Positions 45,700 to 60,600 of a stretch of DNA of 64,000 nt are shown here, piece after piece. Origin of the DNA: Sipunculus nudus (lineage: Eukaryota; Annelida; Sipuncula; Golfingiida; Sipunculidae); the NCBI GenBank assembly GCA_026874595.1, contig CM049306.1:3860019-3924018 (forward strand), read 5' to 3'. The notes under the pieces were generated by a model. The model was given only the letters and a program-made list of their open reading frames with translations. It was not told the DNA's origin and ran no database searches. Each line of letters begins with the position of its first letter. Position 1 is the stretch's first letter. The position numbers and the translations under genes were made by a program.

Positions 45700-48600
45700 C
45701 AAAGTAGATAAGACACCTACCTCTTTATGCTTCAGTATTAGTACGTGGCCAAAGTAGATAAGACACCTACCTCTTAATACTTCAGTACTTAGTACGCGGC
45801 CAAAGGAGATAAGACACCTACCTCTTAATGCTTCAGTACTTTGTACGTGGCCAAAGTAGATAAGACACCTACCTCTTAATGCTTCAGTATTAGTTTGTGG
45901 CCAAAGTAGATAAGACACCTACCTATTTATGCTTCAGTATTAGTTTGTGGCCAAAGTAGATAAGACACCTACCTCTTAATGCTTCAGTATTAGTACGTGG
46001 CCAAAGTAGATAAGACACCTACCTCTTTATGCTTCAGTATTAGTTTGTGACCAAAGTAGATAAGACACCTATTTCTGTATGCTTCAGTATTAGTTTGTGG
46101 CCAAAGTAGATAAGACACCTACCTCTTTATGCTTCAGTATTAGTTTGTGGCCAAAGTAGATAAGACACCTACCTATTTATGCTTCAGTATTAGTATGTGG
46201 CCAAAGTAGATAAGACACCTACCTATTTATGCTTCAGTATTGGTATGTGGCCAAAGTAGATAAGACACCTACCTCTTAATGCTTCAGTATTAGTTTGTGA
46301 CCAAAGTAGATAAGACACCTACCTCTTAATGCTTCAGTACTTAGTACGTGGCCAAAGTAGATAAGACACCTACCTCTTAATGCTTCAGTACTTAGTACGT
46401 GGCCAAAGTAGATAAAACACCTACCTCTTTATGCTTCAGTACTTAGTTTGTGGCCAAAGTAGATAAGACACCTACCTATTTATGCTTCAGTATTAGTTTG
46501 TGGCCAAAGTAGATAAGACACCTACCTCTTAATGCTTCAGTACTTAGTACGTGGCCAAAGTAGATAAGACACCTACCTCTTAATGCATCAGTATTAGTTT
46601 GTGGCCAAAGTAGATAAGACACCTACCTATTTATGCTTCAGTATTAGTTTGTGGCCAAAGTAGATAAGACACCTACCTCTTTATGCTTCAGTATTAGTTT
46701 GTGGCCAAAGTAGATAAGACACCTACCTATTTATGCTTCAGTATTAGTTTGTGGCCAAAGTAGATAAGACACCTACCTATTTATGCTTCAGTATTAGTTT
46801 GTGGCCAAAGTAGATAAGACACCTACCTATTTATGCTTCAGTATTAGTTTGTGGCCAAAGTAGATAAGACACCTACCTCTTAATGCTTCAGTACTTAGTA
46901 CGTGGCCAAAGTAGATAAGACACCTACCTCTTAATGCTTCAGTATTAGTACGTGGCCAAAGTAGATAAGACACCTACCTCTTTATGCTTCAGTATTAGTT
47001 TGTGACCAAAGTAGATAAGACACCTATTTCTGTATGCTTCAGTATTAGTTTGTGGCCAAAGTAGATAAGACACCTACCTCTTTATGCTTCAGTATTAGTT
47101 TGTGGCCAAAGTAGATAAGACACCTACCTATTTATGCTTCAGTATTAGTATGTGGCCAAAGTAGATAAGACACCTACCTATTTATGCTTCAGTATTGGTA
47201 TGTGGCCAAAGTAGATAAGACACCTACCTCTTAATGCTTCAGTATTAGTTTGTGACCAAAGTAGATAAGACACCTACCTCTCAATGCTTCAGTACTTAGT
47301 ACGTGGCCAAAGTAGATAAGACACCTACCTCTTTATGCTTCAGTATTAGTTTGTGGCCAAAGTAGATAAGACACCTACCTATTTATGCTTCAGTATTAGT
47401 TTGTGGCCAAAGTAGATAAGACACCTACCTATTTATGCTTCAGTATTAGTTTGTGGCCAAAGTAGATAAGACACCTACCTATTTATGCTTCAGTATTAGT
47501 TTGTGGTCAAAGTAGATAAGACACCTACCTCTTAATGCTTCAGTACTTAGTACGTGGCCAAAGTAGATAAGACACCTACCTCTTTATGCTTCAGTATTAG
47601 TTTGTGGCCAAAGTAGATAAGACACCTACCTATTTATGCTTCAGTATTAGTTTGTGGCCAAAGTAGATAAGACACCTACCTCTTAATGCTTCAGTATTAG
47701 TTTATGACCAAAGTAGATAAGACACCTACCTCTTAATGCTTCAGTACTTAGTACGTGGCCAAAGTAGATAAGACACCTACCTCTTAATGCTTCAGTATTA
47801 GTTTGTGACCAAAGTAGATAAGACACCTACCTCTTAATGCTTCAGTACTTAGTACGTGGCCAAAGTAGATAAGACACCTACCTATTTATGCTTAAGTATT
47901 AGTTTGTGGCCAAAGTAGATAAGACACCTACCTATTTATGCTTCAGTATTAGTTTGTGGCCAAAGTAGATAAGACACCTACCTCTTAATGCTTCAGTATT
48001 AGTTTGTGGCCAAAGTAGATAAGACACCTACCTCTTAATGCTTCAGTATTAGTACGTGGCCAAAGTAGATAAGACACCTACCTCTTAATACTTCAGTACT
48101 TAGTACGCGGCCAAAGGAGATAAGACACCTACCTCTTAATGCTTCAGTACTTTGTACGTGGCCAAAGTAGATAAGACACCTACCTCTTAATGCTTCAGTA
48201 TTAGTTTGTGGCCAAAGTAGATAAGACACCTACCTATTTATGCTTCAGTATTAGTTTGTGGCCAAAGTAGATAAGACACCTACCTCTTAATGCTTCAGTA
48301 CTTAGTACGTGGCCAAAGTAGATAAGACACCTACCTCTTTATGCTTCAGTACTTAGTACGTGGCCAAAGTAGATAAGACACCTACCTATTTATGCTTCAG
48401 TACTTAGTACGTGGCCAAAGTAGATAAGACACCTACCTCTTTATGCTTCAGTACTTAGTACGTGGCCAAAGTAGATAAGACACCTACCTCTTTATGCTTC
48501 AGTATTAGTTTGTGGCCAAAGTAGATAAGACACCTACCTCTTAATGCTTCAGTATTAGTTTGTGGCCAAAGTAGATAAGACACCTACCTCTTAATGCTTC

Positions 48601-51600
48601 AGTATTAGTTTGTGACCAAAGTAGATAAGACACCTATTTCTGTATGCTTCAGTATTAGTTTGTGGCCAAAGTAGATAAGACACCTATTTCTGTATGCTTC
48701 AGTATTAGTTTGTGGCCAAAGTAGATAAGACACCTACCTCTTTATGCTTCAGTATTAGTTTGTGGCCAAAGTAGATAAGACACCTATTTCTGTATGCTTC
48801 AGTATTAGTTTGTGGCCAAAGTAGATAAGACACCTACCTCTTAATGCTTCAGTATTAGTTTGTGGCCAAAGTAGATAAGACACCTACCTCTTAATGCTTC
48901 AGTATTAGTACGTGGCCAAAGTAGATAAGACACCTACCTCTTTATGCTTCAGTATTAGTTTGTGACCAAAGTAGATAAGACACCTATTTCTGTATGCTTC
49001 AGTATTAGTTTGTGGCCAAAGTAGATAAGACACCTACCTCTTTATGCTTCAGTATTAGTTTGTGGCCAAAGTAGATAAGACACCTACCTATTTATGCTTC
49101 AGTATTAGTATGTGGCCAAAGTAGATAAGACACCTACCTATTTATGCTTCAGTATTGGTATGTGGCCAAAGTAGATAAGACACCTACCTCTTAATGCTTC
49201 AGTATTAGTTTGTGACCAAAGTAGATAAGACACCTACCTCTTAATGCTTCAGTACTTAGTACGTGGCCAAAGTAGATAAGACACCTACCTCTTTATGCTT
49301 CAGTATTAGTTTGTGGCCAAAGTAGATAAGACACCTACCTATTTATGCTTCAGTATTAGTTTGTGGCCAAAGTAGATAAGACACCTACCTCTTAATGCTT
49401 CAGTACTTAGTACGTGGCCAAAGTAGATAAGACACCTACCTCTTAATGCATCAGTATTAGTTTGTGGCCAAAGTAGATAAGACACCTACCTATTTATGCT
49501 TCAGTATTAGTTTGTGGCCAAAGTAGATAAGACACCTACCTCTTTATGCTTCAGTATTAGTTTGTGGCCAAAGTAGATAAGACACCTACCTATTTATGCT
49601 TCAGTATTAGTTTGTGGCCAAAGTAGATAAGACACCTACCTATTTATGCTTCAGTATTAGTTTGTGGCCAAAGTAGATAAGAAACCTACCTCTTAATGCT
49701 TCAGTACTTAGTACGTGGCCAAAGTAGATAAGACACATACCTCTTTATGCTTCAGTATTAGTTTGTGGCCAAAGTAGAAAAGACACCTACCTCTTAATGC
49801 TTCAGTACTTAGTACGTGGCCAAAGTAGATAAGACACCTACCTCTTAATGCTTCAGTATTAGTTTGTGGCCAAAGTAGATAAGACACCTACCTATTTATG
49901 CTTCAGTATTAGTTTGTGGCCAAAGTAGATAAGACACCTACCTCTTAATGCTTCAGTATTAGTTTGTGGCCAAAGTAGATAAGACACCTGTTTCTGTATG
50001 CTTCAGTATTAGTTTGTGGCCAAAGTAGATAAGACACCTACCTCTTAATGCTTCAGTATTAGTTTGTGGCCAAAGTAGATAAGACACCTATTTCTGTATG
50101 CTTCAGTATTAGTTTGTGGCCAAAGTAGATAAGACACCTATTTCTGTATGCTTCAGTATTAGTTTGTGGCCAAAGTAGATAAGACACCTACCTCTTAATG
50201 CTTCAGTATTAGTTTGTGGCCAAAGTAGATAAGACACCTACCTCTTAATGCTTCAGTATTAGTTTGTGACCAAAGTAGATAAGACACCTATTTCTGTATG
50301 CTTCAGTTTTAGTTTGTGGCCAAAGTAGATAAGACACCTATTTCTGTATGCTTCAGTATTAGTTTGTGGCCAAAGTAGATAAGACACCTACCTCTTTATG
50401 CTTCAGTATTAGTTTGTGACCAAAGTAGATAAGACACCTATTTCTGTATGCTTCAGTATTAGTTTGTGGCCAAAGTAGATAAGACACCTATTTCTGTATG
50501 CTTCAGTATTAGTTTTTGGCCAAAGTAGATAAGACACCTACCTCTTTATGCTTCAGTATTAGTTTGTGGCCAAAGTAGATAAGACACCTATTTCTGTATG
50601 CTTCAGTATTAGTTTGTGGCCAAAGTAGATAAGACACCTACCTCTTAATGCTTCAGTATTAGTTTGTGGCCAAAGTAGATAAGACACCTACCTCTTAATG
50701 CTTCAGTATTAGTACGTGGCCAAAGTAGATAAGACACCTACCTCTTTATGCTTCAGTATTAGTTTGTGACCAAAGTAGATAAGACACCTATTTCTGTATG
50801 CTTCAGTATTAGTTTGTGGCCAAAGTAGATAAGACACCTACCTCTTAATGCTTCAGTATTAGTTTGTGACCAAAGTAGATAAGACACCTACCTCTTAATG
50901 CTTCAGTACTTAGTACGTGGCCAAAGTAGATAAGACACCTACCTCTTTATGCTTCAGTATTAGTTTGTGGCCAAAGTAGATAAGACACCTACCTATTTAT
51001 GCTTCAGTATTAGTTAGTGGCCAAAGTAGATAAGACACCTACCTATTTATGCTTCAGTATTAGTTTGTGGCCAAAGTAGATAAGACACCTACCTATTTAT
51101 GCTTCAGTATTAGTTTGTGGCCAAAGTAGATAAGACACCTACCTATTTATGCTTCAGTATTAGTTTGTGGCCAAAGTAGATCAGACACCTACCTCTTAAT
51201 GCTTCAGTATTAGTACGTGGCCAAAGTAGATAAGACACCTACCTCTTTATGCTTCAGTATTAGTTTGTGACCAAAGTAGATAAGACACCTATTTCTGTAT
51301 GCTTCAGTATTAGTTTGTGGCCAAAGTAGATAAGACACCTACCTCTTTATGCTTCAGTATTAGTTTGTGGCCAAAGTAGATAAGACACCTACCTATTTAT
51401 GCTTCAGTATTAGTATGTGGCCAAAGTAGATAAGACACCTACCTATTTATGCTTCAGTATTGGTATGTGGCCAAAGTAGATAAGACACCTACCTCTTAAT
51501 GCTTCAGTATTAGTTTGTGACCAAAGTAGATAAGACACCTACCTCTTAATGCTTCAGTACTTAGTACGTGGCCAAAGTAGATAAGACACCTACCTCTTTA

Positions 51601-54600
51601 TGCTTCAGTATTAGTTTGTGGCCAAAGTAGATAAGACACCTACCTATTTATGCCCTATTAGTTTGTGGCCAAAGTAGATAAGACACCTACCTATTTATGC
51701 TTCAGTATTAGTTTGTGGCCAAAGTAGATAAGACACCTACCTATTTATGCTTCAGTATTAGTTTGTGGCCAAAGTAGATAAGACACCTACCTCTTAATGC
51801 TTCAGTACTTAGTACGTTGCCAAAGTAGATAAGACACCTACCTCTTTATGCTTCAGTATTAGTTTGTGGCCAAAGTAGATAAGACACCTACCTATTTATG
51901 CTTCAGTATTAGTTAGTGGCCAAAGTAGATAAGACACCTACCTATTTATGCTTCAGTATTAGTTTGTGGTCAAAGTAGATAAGACACCTACCTCTTAATG
52001 CTTCAGTACTTAGTACGTGGCCAAAGTAGATAAGACACCTACCTCTTTATGCTTCAGTATTAGTTTGTGGCCAAAGTAGATAAGACACCTACCTATTTAT
52101 GCTTCAGTATTAGTTTGTGGCCAAAGTAGATAAGACACCTACCTCTTAATGCTTCAGTATTAGTTTATGACCAAAGTAGATAAGACACCTACCTCTTAAT
52201 GCTTCAGTACTTAGTACGTGGCCAAAGTAGATAAGACACCTACCTCTTAATGCTTCAGTATTAGTTTGTGACCAAAGTAGATAAGACACCTACCTCTTAA
52301 TGCTTCAGTACTTAGTACGTGGCCAAAGTAGATAAGACACCTACCTATTTATGCTTAAGTATTAGTTTGTGGCCAAAGTAGATAAGACACCTACCTATTT
52401 ATGCTTCAGTATTAGTTTGTGGCCAAAGTAGATAAGACACCTACCTCTTAATGCTTCAGTATTAGTTTGTGGCCAAAGTAGATAAGACACCTACCTCTTA
52501 ATGCTTCAGTATTAGTACGTGGCCAAAGTAGATAAGACACCTACCTCTTAATACTTCAGTACTTAGTACGCGGCCAAAGGAGATAAGACACCTACCTCTT
52601 AATGCTTCAGTACTTTGTACGTGGCCAAAGTAGATAAGACACCTACCTCTTAATGCTTCAGTATTAGTTTGTGGCCAAAGTAGATAAGACACCTACCTAT
52701 TTATGCTTCAGTATTAGTTTGTGGCCAAAGTAGATAAGACACCTACCTCTTAATGCTTCAGTACTTAGTACGTGGCCAAAGTAGATAAGACACCTACCTC
52801 TTTATGCTTCAGTACTTAGTACGTGGCCAAAGTAGATAAGACACCTACCTATTTATGCTTCAGTACTTAGTACGTGGCCAAAGTAGATAAGACACCTATT
52901 TCTGTATGCTTCAGTATTCGTTTGTGGCCAAAGTAGATAAGACACCTACCTCTTTATGCTTCAGTATTAGTTTGTGGCCAAAGTAGATAAGACACCTACC
53001 TCTTAATGCTTCAGTATTAGTTTGTGGCCAAAGTAGATAAGACACCTACCTCTTAATGCTTCAGTATTAGTTTGTGACCAAAGTAGATAAGACACCTATT
53101 TCTGTATGCTTCAGTATTAGTTTGTGGCCAAAGTAGATAAGACACCTATTTCTGTATGCTTCAGTATTAGTTTGTGGCCAAAGTAGATAAGACACCTACC
53201 TCTTTATGCTTCAGTATTAGTTTGTGGCCAAAGTAGATAAGACACCTATTTCTGTATGCTTCAGTATTAGTTTGTGGCCAAAGTAGATAAGACACCTACC
53301 TCTTAATGCTTCAGTATTAGTTTGTGGCCAAAGTAGATAAGACACCTACCTCTTAATGCTTCAGTATTAGTACGTGGCCAAAGTAGATAAGACACCTACC
53401 TCTTTATGCATCAGTATTAGTTTGTGACCAAAGTAGATAAGACACCTATTTCTGTATGCTTCAGTATTAGTTTGTGGCCAAAGTAGATAAGACACCTACC
53501 TCTTTATGCTTCAGTATTAGTTTGTGGCCAAAGTAGATAAGACACCTACCTATTTATGCTTCAGTATTAGTATGTGGCCAAAGTAGATAAGACACCTACC
53601 TATTTATGCTTCAGTATTGGTATGTGGCCAAAGTAGATAAGACACCTACCTCTTAATGCTTCAGTATTAGTTTGTGACCAAAGTAGATAAGACACCTACC
53701 TCTTAATGCTTCAGTACTTAGTACGTGGCCAAAGTAGATAAGACACCTACCTCTTTATGCTTCAGTATTAGTTTGTGGCCAAAGTAGATCAGACACCTAC
53801 CTATTTATGCTTCAGTATTAGTTTGTGGCCAAAGTAGATAAGACACCTACCTATTTATGCTTCAGTATTAGTTTGTGGCCAAAGTAGATAAGACACCTAC
53901 CTCTTAATGCTTCAGTACTTAGTACGTGGCCAAAGTAGATAAGACACCTACCTCTTAATGCATCAGTATTAGTTTGTGGCCAAAGTAGATAAGACACCTA
54001 CCTATTTATGCTTCAGTATTAGTTTGTGGCCAAAGTAGATAAGACACCTACCTCTTTATGCTTCAGTATTAGTTTGTGGCCAAAGTAGATAAGACACCTA
54101 CCTCTTAATGCTTCAGTATTAGTTTGTGGCCAAAGTAGATAAGACACCTACCTCTTAATGCTTCAGTATTAGTACGTGGCCAAAGTAGATAAGACACCTA
54201 CCTCTTTATGCTTCAGTATTAGTTTGTGACCAAAGTAGATAAGACACCTATTTCTGTATGCTTCAGTATTAGTTTGTGGCCAAAGTAGATAAGACACCTA
54301 CCTCTTAATGCTTCAGTATTAGTTTGTGACCAAAGTAGATAAGACACCTACCTCTTAATGCTTCAGTACTTAGTACGTGGCCAAAGTAGATAAGACACCT
54401 ACCTCTTTATGCTTCAGTATTAGTTTGTGGCCAAAGTAGATAAGACACCTACCTATTTATGCTTCAGTATTAGTTTGTGGCCAAAGTAGATAAGACACCT
54501 ACCTATTTATGCTTCAGTATTAGTTTGTGGCCAAAGTAGATAAGACACCTACCTATTTATGCTTCAGTATTAGTTTGTGGCCAAAGTAGATAAGAAACCT

Positions 54601-57600
54601 ACCTCTTAATGCTTCAGTACTTAGTACGTGGCCAAAGTAGATAAGACACCGACCTCTTTATGCTTCAGTATTAGTTTGTGGCCAAAGTAGATAAGACACC
54701 TACCTATTTATGCTTCAGTATTAGTTTGTGGCCAAAGTAGATAAGACACCTACCTATTTATGCTTCAGTATTAGTTTGTGGCCAAAGTAGATCAGACACC
54801 TACCTCTTAATGCTTCAGTATTAGTACGTGGCCAAAGTAGATAAGACACCTACCTCTTTATGCTTCAGTATTAGTTTGTGACCAAAGTAGATAAGACACC
54901 TATTTCTGTATGCTTCAGTATTAGTTTGTGGCCAAAGTAGATAAGACACCTACCTCTTTATGCTTCAGTATTAGTTTGTGGCCAAAGTAGATAAGACACC
55001 TACCTATTTATGCTTCAGTATTAGTATGTGGCCAAAGTAGATAAGACACCTACCTATTTATGCTTCAGTATTGGTATGTGGCCAAAGTAGATAAGACACC
55101 TACCTCTTAATGCTTCAGTATTAGTTTGTGACCAAAGTAGATAAGACACCTACCTCTTAATGCTTCAGTACTTAGTACGTGGCCAAAGTAGATAAGACAC
55201 CTACCTCTTTATGCTTCAGTATTAGTTTGTGGCCAAAGTAGATAAGACACCTACCTATTTATGCTTCAGTATTAGTTTGTGGCCAAAGTAGATAAGACAC
55301 CTACCTATTTATGCTTCAGTATTAGTTTGTGGCCAAAGTAGATAAGACACCTACCTATTTATGCTTCAGTATTAGTTTGTGGCCAAAGTAGATAAGACAC
55401 CTACCTCTTAATGCTTCAGTACTTAGTACGTGGCCAAAGTAGATAAGACACCTACCTCTTTATGCTTCAGTATTAGTTTGTGGCCAAAGTAGATAAGACA
55501 CCTACCTATTTATGCTTCAGTATTAGTTAGTGGCCAAAGTAGATAAGACACCTACCTATTTATGCTTCAGTATTAGTTTGTGGTCAAAGTAGATAAGACA
55601 CCTACCTCTTAATGCTTCAGTACTTAGTACGTGGCCAAAGTAGATAAGACACCTACCTCTTTATGCTTCAGTATTAGTTTGTGGCCAAAGTAGATAAGAC
55701 ACCTACCTATTTATGCTTCAGTATTAGTTTGTGGCCAAAGTAGATAAGACACCTACCTCTTAATGCTTCAGTATTAGTTTATGACCAAAGTAGATAAGAC
55801 ACCTACCTCTTAATGCTTCAGTACTTAGTACGTGGCCAAAGTAGATAAGACACCTACCTCTTAATGCTTCAGTATTAGTTTGTGACCAAAGTAGATAAGA
55901 CACCTACCTCTTAATGCTTCAGTACTTAGTACGTGGCCAAAGTAGATAAGACACCTACCTATTTATGCTTAAGTATTAGTTTGTGGCCAAAGTAGATAAG
56001 ACACCTACCTATTTATGCTTCAGTATTAGTTTGTGGCCAAAGTAGATAAGACACCTACCTCTTAATGCTTCAGTATTAGTTTGTGGCCAAAGTAGATAAG
56101 ACACCTACCTCTTAATGCTTCAGTATTAGTACGTGGCCAAAGTAGATAAGACACCTACCTCTTAATACTTCAGTACTTAGTACGCGGCCAAAGGAGATAA
56201 GACACCTACCTCTTAATGCTTCAGTACTTTGTACGTGGCCAAAGTAGATAAGACACCTACCTCTTAATGCTTCAGTATTAGTTTGTGGCCAAAGTAGATA
56301 AGACACCTACCTATTTATGCTTCAGTATTAGTTTGTGGCCAAAGTAGATAAGACACCTACCTCTTAATGCTTCAGTACTTAGTACGTGGCCAAAGTAGAT
56401 AAGACACCTACCTCTTTATGCTTCAGTACTTAGTACGTGGCCAAAGTAGATAAGACACCTACCTATTTATGCTTCAGTACTTAGTACGTGGCCAAAGTAG
56501 ATAAGACACCTACCTCTTTATGCTTCAGTACTTAGTACGTGGCCAAAGTAGATAAGACACCTATTTCTGTATGCTTCAGTATTCGTTTGTGGCCAAAGTA
56601 GATAAGACACCTACCTCTTTATGCTTCAGTATTAGTTTGTGGCCAAAGTAGATAAGACACCTACCTCTTAATGCTTCAGTATTAGTTTGTGGCCAAAGTA
56701 GATAAGACACCTACCTCTTAATGCTTCAGTATTAGTTTGTGACCAAAGTAGATAAGACACCTATTTCTGTATGCTTCAGTATTAGTTTGTGGCCAAAGTA
56801 GATAAGACACCTATTTCTGTATGCTTCAGTATTAGTTTGTGGCCAAAGTAGATAAGACACCTACCTCTTTATGCTTCAGTATTAGTTTGTGGCCAAAGTA
56901 GATAAGACACCTATTTCTGTATGCTTCAGTATTAGTTTGTGGCCAAAGTAGATAAGACACCTACCTCTTAATGCTTCAGTATTAGTTTGTGGCCAAAGTA
57001 GATAAGACACCTACCTCTTAATGCTTCAGTATTAGTACGTGGCCAAAGTAGATAAGACACCTACCTCTTTATGCATCAGTATTAGTTTGTGACCAAAGTA
57101 GATAAGACACCTATTTCTGTATGCTTCAGTATTAGTTTGTGGCCAAAGTAGATAAGACACCTACCTCTTTATGCTTCAGTATTAGTTTGTGGCCAAAGTA
57201 GATAAGACACCTACCTATTTATGCTTCAGTATTAGTATGTGGCCAAAGTAGATAAGACACCTACCTATTTATGCTTCAGTATTGGTATGTGGCCAAAGTA
57301 GATAAGACACCTACCTCTTAATGCTTCAGTATTAGTTTGTGACCAAAGTAGATAAGACACCTACCTCTTAATGCTTCAGTACTTAGTACGTGGCCAAAGT
57401 AGATAAGACACCTACCTCTTTATGCTTCAGTATTAGTTTGTGGCCAAAGTAGATCAGACACCTACCTATTTATGCTTCAGTATTAGTTTGTGGCCAAAGT
57501 AGATAAGACACCTACCTATTTATGCTTCAGTATTAGTTTGTGGCCAAAGTAGATAAGACACCTACCTCTTAATGCTTCAGTACTTAGTACGTGGCCAAAG

Positions 57601-60600
57601 TAGATAAGACACCTACCTCTTAATGCATCAGTATTAGTTTGTGGCCAAAGTAGATAAGACACCTACCTATTTATGCTTCAGTATTAGTTTGTGGCCAAAG
57701 TAGATAAGACACCTACCTCTTTATGCTTCAGTATTAGTTTGTGGCCAAAGTAGATAAGACACCTACCTATTTATGCTTCAGTATTAGTTTGTGGCCAAAG
57801 TAGATAAGACACCTACCTATTTATGCTTCAGTATTAGTTTGTGGCCAAAGTAGATAAGACACCTACCTCTTAATGCTTCAGTATTAGTTTGTGGCCAAAG
57901 TAGATAAGACACCTATTTCTGTATGCTTCAGTATTAGTTTGTGGCCAAAGTAGATAAGACACCTACCTCTTAATGCTTCAGTATTAGTTTGTGGCCAAAG
58001 TAGATAAGACACCTACCTCTTAATGCTTCAGTATTACTTTGTGACCAAAGTAGATAAGACACCTATTTCTGTATGCTTCAGTATTAGTTTGTGGCCAAAG
58101 TAGATAAGACACCTATTTCTGTATGCTTCAGTATTAGTTTTTGGCCAAAGTAGATAAGACACCTACCTATTTATGCTTCAGTATTAGTTTGTGGCCAAAG
58201 TAGATAAGACACCTACCTCTTAATGCTTCAGTACTTAGTACGTGGCCAAAGTAGATAAGACACCTACCTCTTAATGCTTCAGTATTAGTACGTGGCCAAA
58301 GTAGATAAGACACCTACCTCTTTATGCTTCAGTATTAGTTTGTGACCAAAGTAGATAAGACACCTATTTCTGTATGCTTCAGTATTAGTTTGTGGCCAAA
58401 GTAGATAAGACACCTACCTCTTTATGCTTCAGTATTAGTTTGTGGCCAAAGTAGATAAGACACCTACCTATTTATGCTTCAGTATTAGTATGTGGCCAAA
58501 GTAGATAAGACACCTACCTATTTATGCTTCAGTATTGGTATGTGGCCAAAGTAGATAAGACACCTACCTCTTAATGCTTCAGTATTAGTTTGTGACCAAA
58601 GTAGATAAGACACCTACCTCTTAATGCTTCAGTACTTAGTACGTGGCCAAAGTAGATAAGACACCTACCTCTTTATGCTTCAGTATTAGTTTGTGGCCAA
58701 AGTAGATAAGACACCTACCTATTTATGCTTCAGTATTAGTTTGTGGCCAAAGTAGATAAGACACCTACCTATTTATGCTTCAGTATTAGTTTGTGGCCAA
58801 AGTAGATAAGACACCTACCTATTTATGCTTCAGTATTAGTTTGTGGTCAAAGTAGATAAGACACCTACCTCTTAATGCTTCAGTACTTAGTACGTGGCCA
58901 AAGTAGATAAGACACCTACCTCTTTATGCTTCAGTATTAGTTTGTGGCCAAAGTAGATAAGACACCTACCTATTTATGCTTCAGTATTAGTTTGTGGCCA
59001 AAGTAGATAAGACACCTACCTCTTAATGCTTCAGTATTAGTTTATGACCAAAGTAGATAAGACACCTACCTCTTAATGCTTCAGTACTTAGTACGTGGCC
59101 AAAGTAGATAAGACACCTACCTCTTAATGCTTCAGTATTAGTTTGTGACCAAAGTAGATAAGACACCTACCTCTTAATGCTTCAGTACTTAGTACGTGGC
59201 CAAAGTAGATAAGACACCTACCTATTTATGCTTAAGTATTAGTTTGTGGCCAAAGTAGATAAGACACCTACCTATTTATGCTTCAGTATTAGTTTGTGGC
59301 CAAAGTAGATAAGACACCTACCTCTTAATGCTTCAGTATTAGTTTGTGGCCAAAGTAGATAAGACACCTACCTCTTAATGCTTCAGTATTAGTACGTGGC
59401 CAAAGTAGATAAGACACCTACCTCTTAATACTTCAGTACTTAGTACGCGGCCAAAGGAGATAAGACACCTACCTCTTAATGCTTCAGTACTTTGTACGTG
59501 GCCAAAGTAGATAAGACACCTACCTCTTAATGCTTCAGTATTAGTTTGTGGCCAAAGTAGATAAGACACCTACCTATTAATGCTTCAGTATTAGTTTGTG
59601 GCCAAAGTAGATAAGACACCTACCTCTTAATGCTTCAGTACTTAGTACGTGGCCAAAGTAGATAAGACACCTACCTCTTTATGCTTCAGTACTTAGTACG
59701 TGGCCAAAGTAGATAAGACACCTACCTATTTATGCTTCAGTACTTAGTACGTGGCCAAAGTAGATAAGACACCTACCTCTTTATGCTTCAGTACTTAGTA
59801 CGTGGCCAAAGTAGATAAGACACCTATTTCTGTATGCTTCAGTATTAGTTTGTGGCCAAAGTAGATAAGACACCTACCTCTTTATGCTTCAGTATTAGTT
59901 TGTGGCCAAAGTAGATAAGACACCTACCTCTTAATGCTTCAGTATTAGTTTGTGGCCAAAGTAGATAAGACACCTACCTCTTAATGCTTCAGTATTAGTT
60001 TGTGACCAAAGTAGATAAGACACCTATTTCTGTATGCTTCAGTATTAGTTTGTGGCCAAAGTAGATAAGACACCTATTTCTGTATGCTTCAGTATTAGTT
60101 TGTGGCCAAAGTAGATAAGACACCTACCTCTTTATGCTTCAGTATTAGTTTGTGGCCAAAGTAGATAAGACACCTATTTCTGTATGCTTCAGTATTAGTT
60201 TGTGGCCAAAGTAGATAAGACACCTACCTCTTAATGCTTCAGTATTAGTTTGTGGCCAAAGTAGATAAGACACCTACCTCTTAATGCTTCAGTATTAGTA
60301 CGTGGCCAAAGCAGATAAGACACCTACCTCTTTATGCTTCAGTATTAGTTTGTGACCAAAGTAGATAAGACACCTATTTCTGTATGCTTCAGTATTAGTT
60401 TGTGGCCAAAGTAGATAAGACACCTACCTCTTTATGCTTCAGTATTAGTTTGTGGCCAAAGTAGATAAGACACCTACCTATTTATGCTTCAGTATTAGTA
60501 TGTGGCCAAAGTAGATAAGACACCTACCTATTTATGCTTCAGTATTGGTATGTGGCCAAAGTAGATAAGACACCTACCTCTTAATGCTTCAGTATTAGTT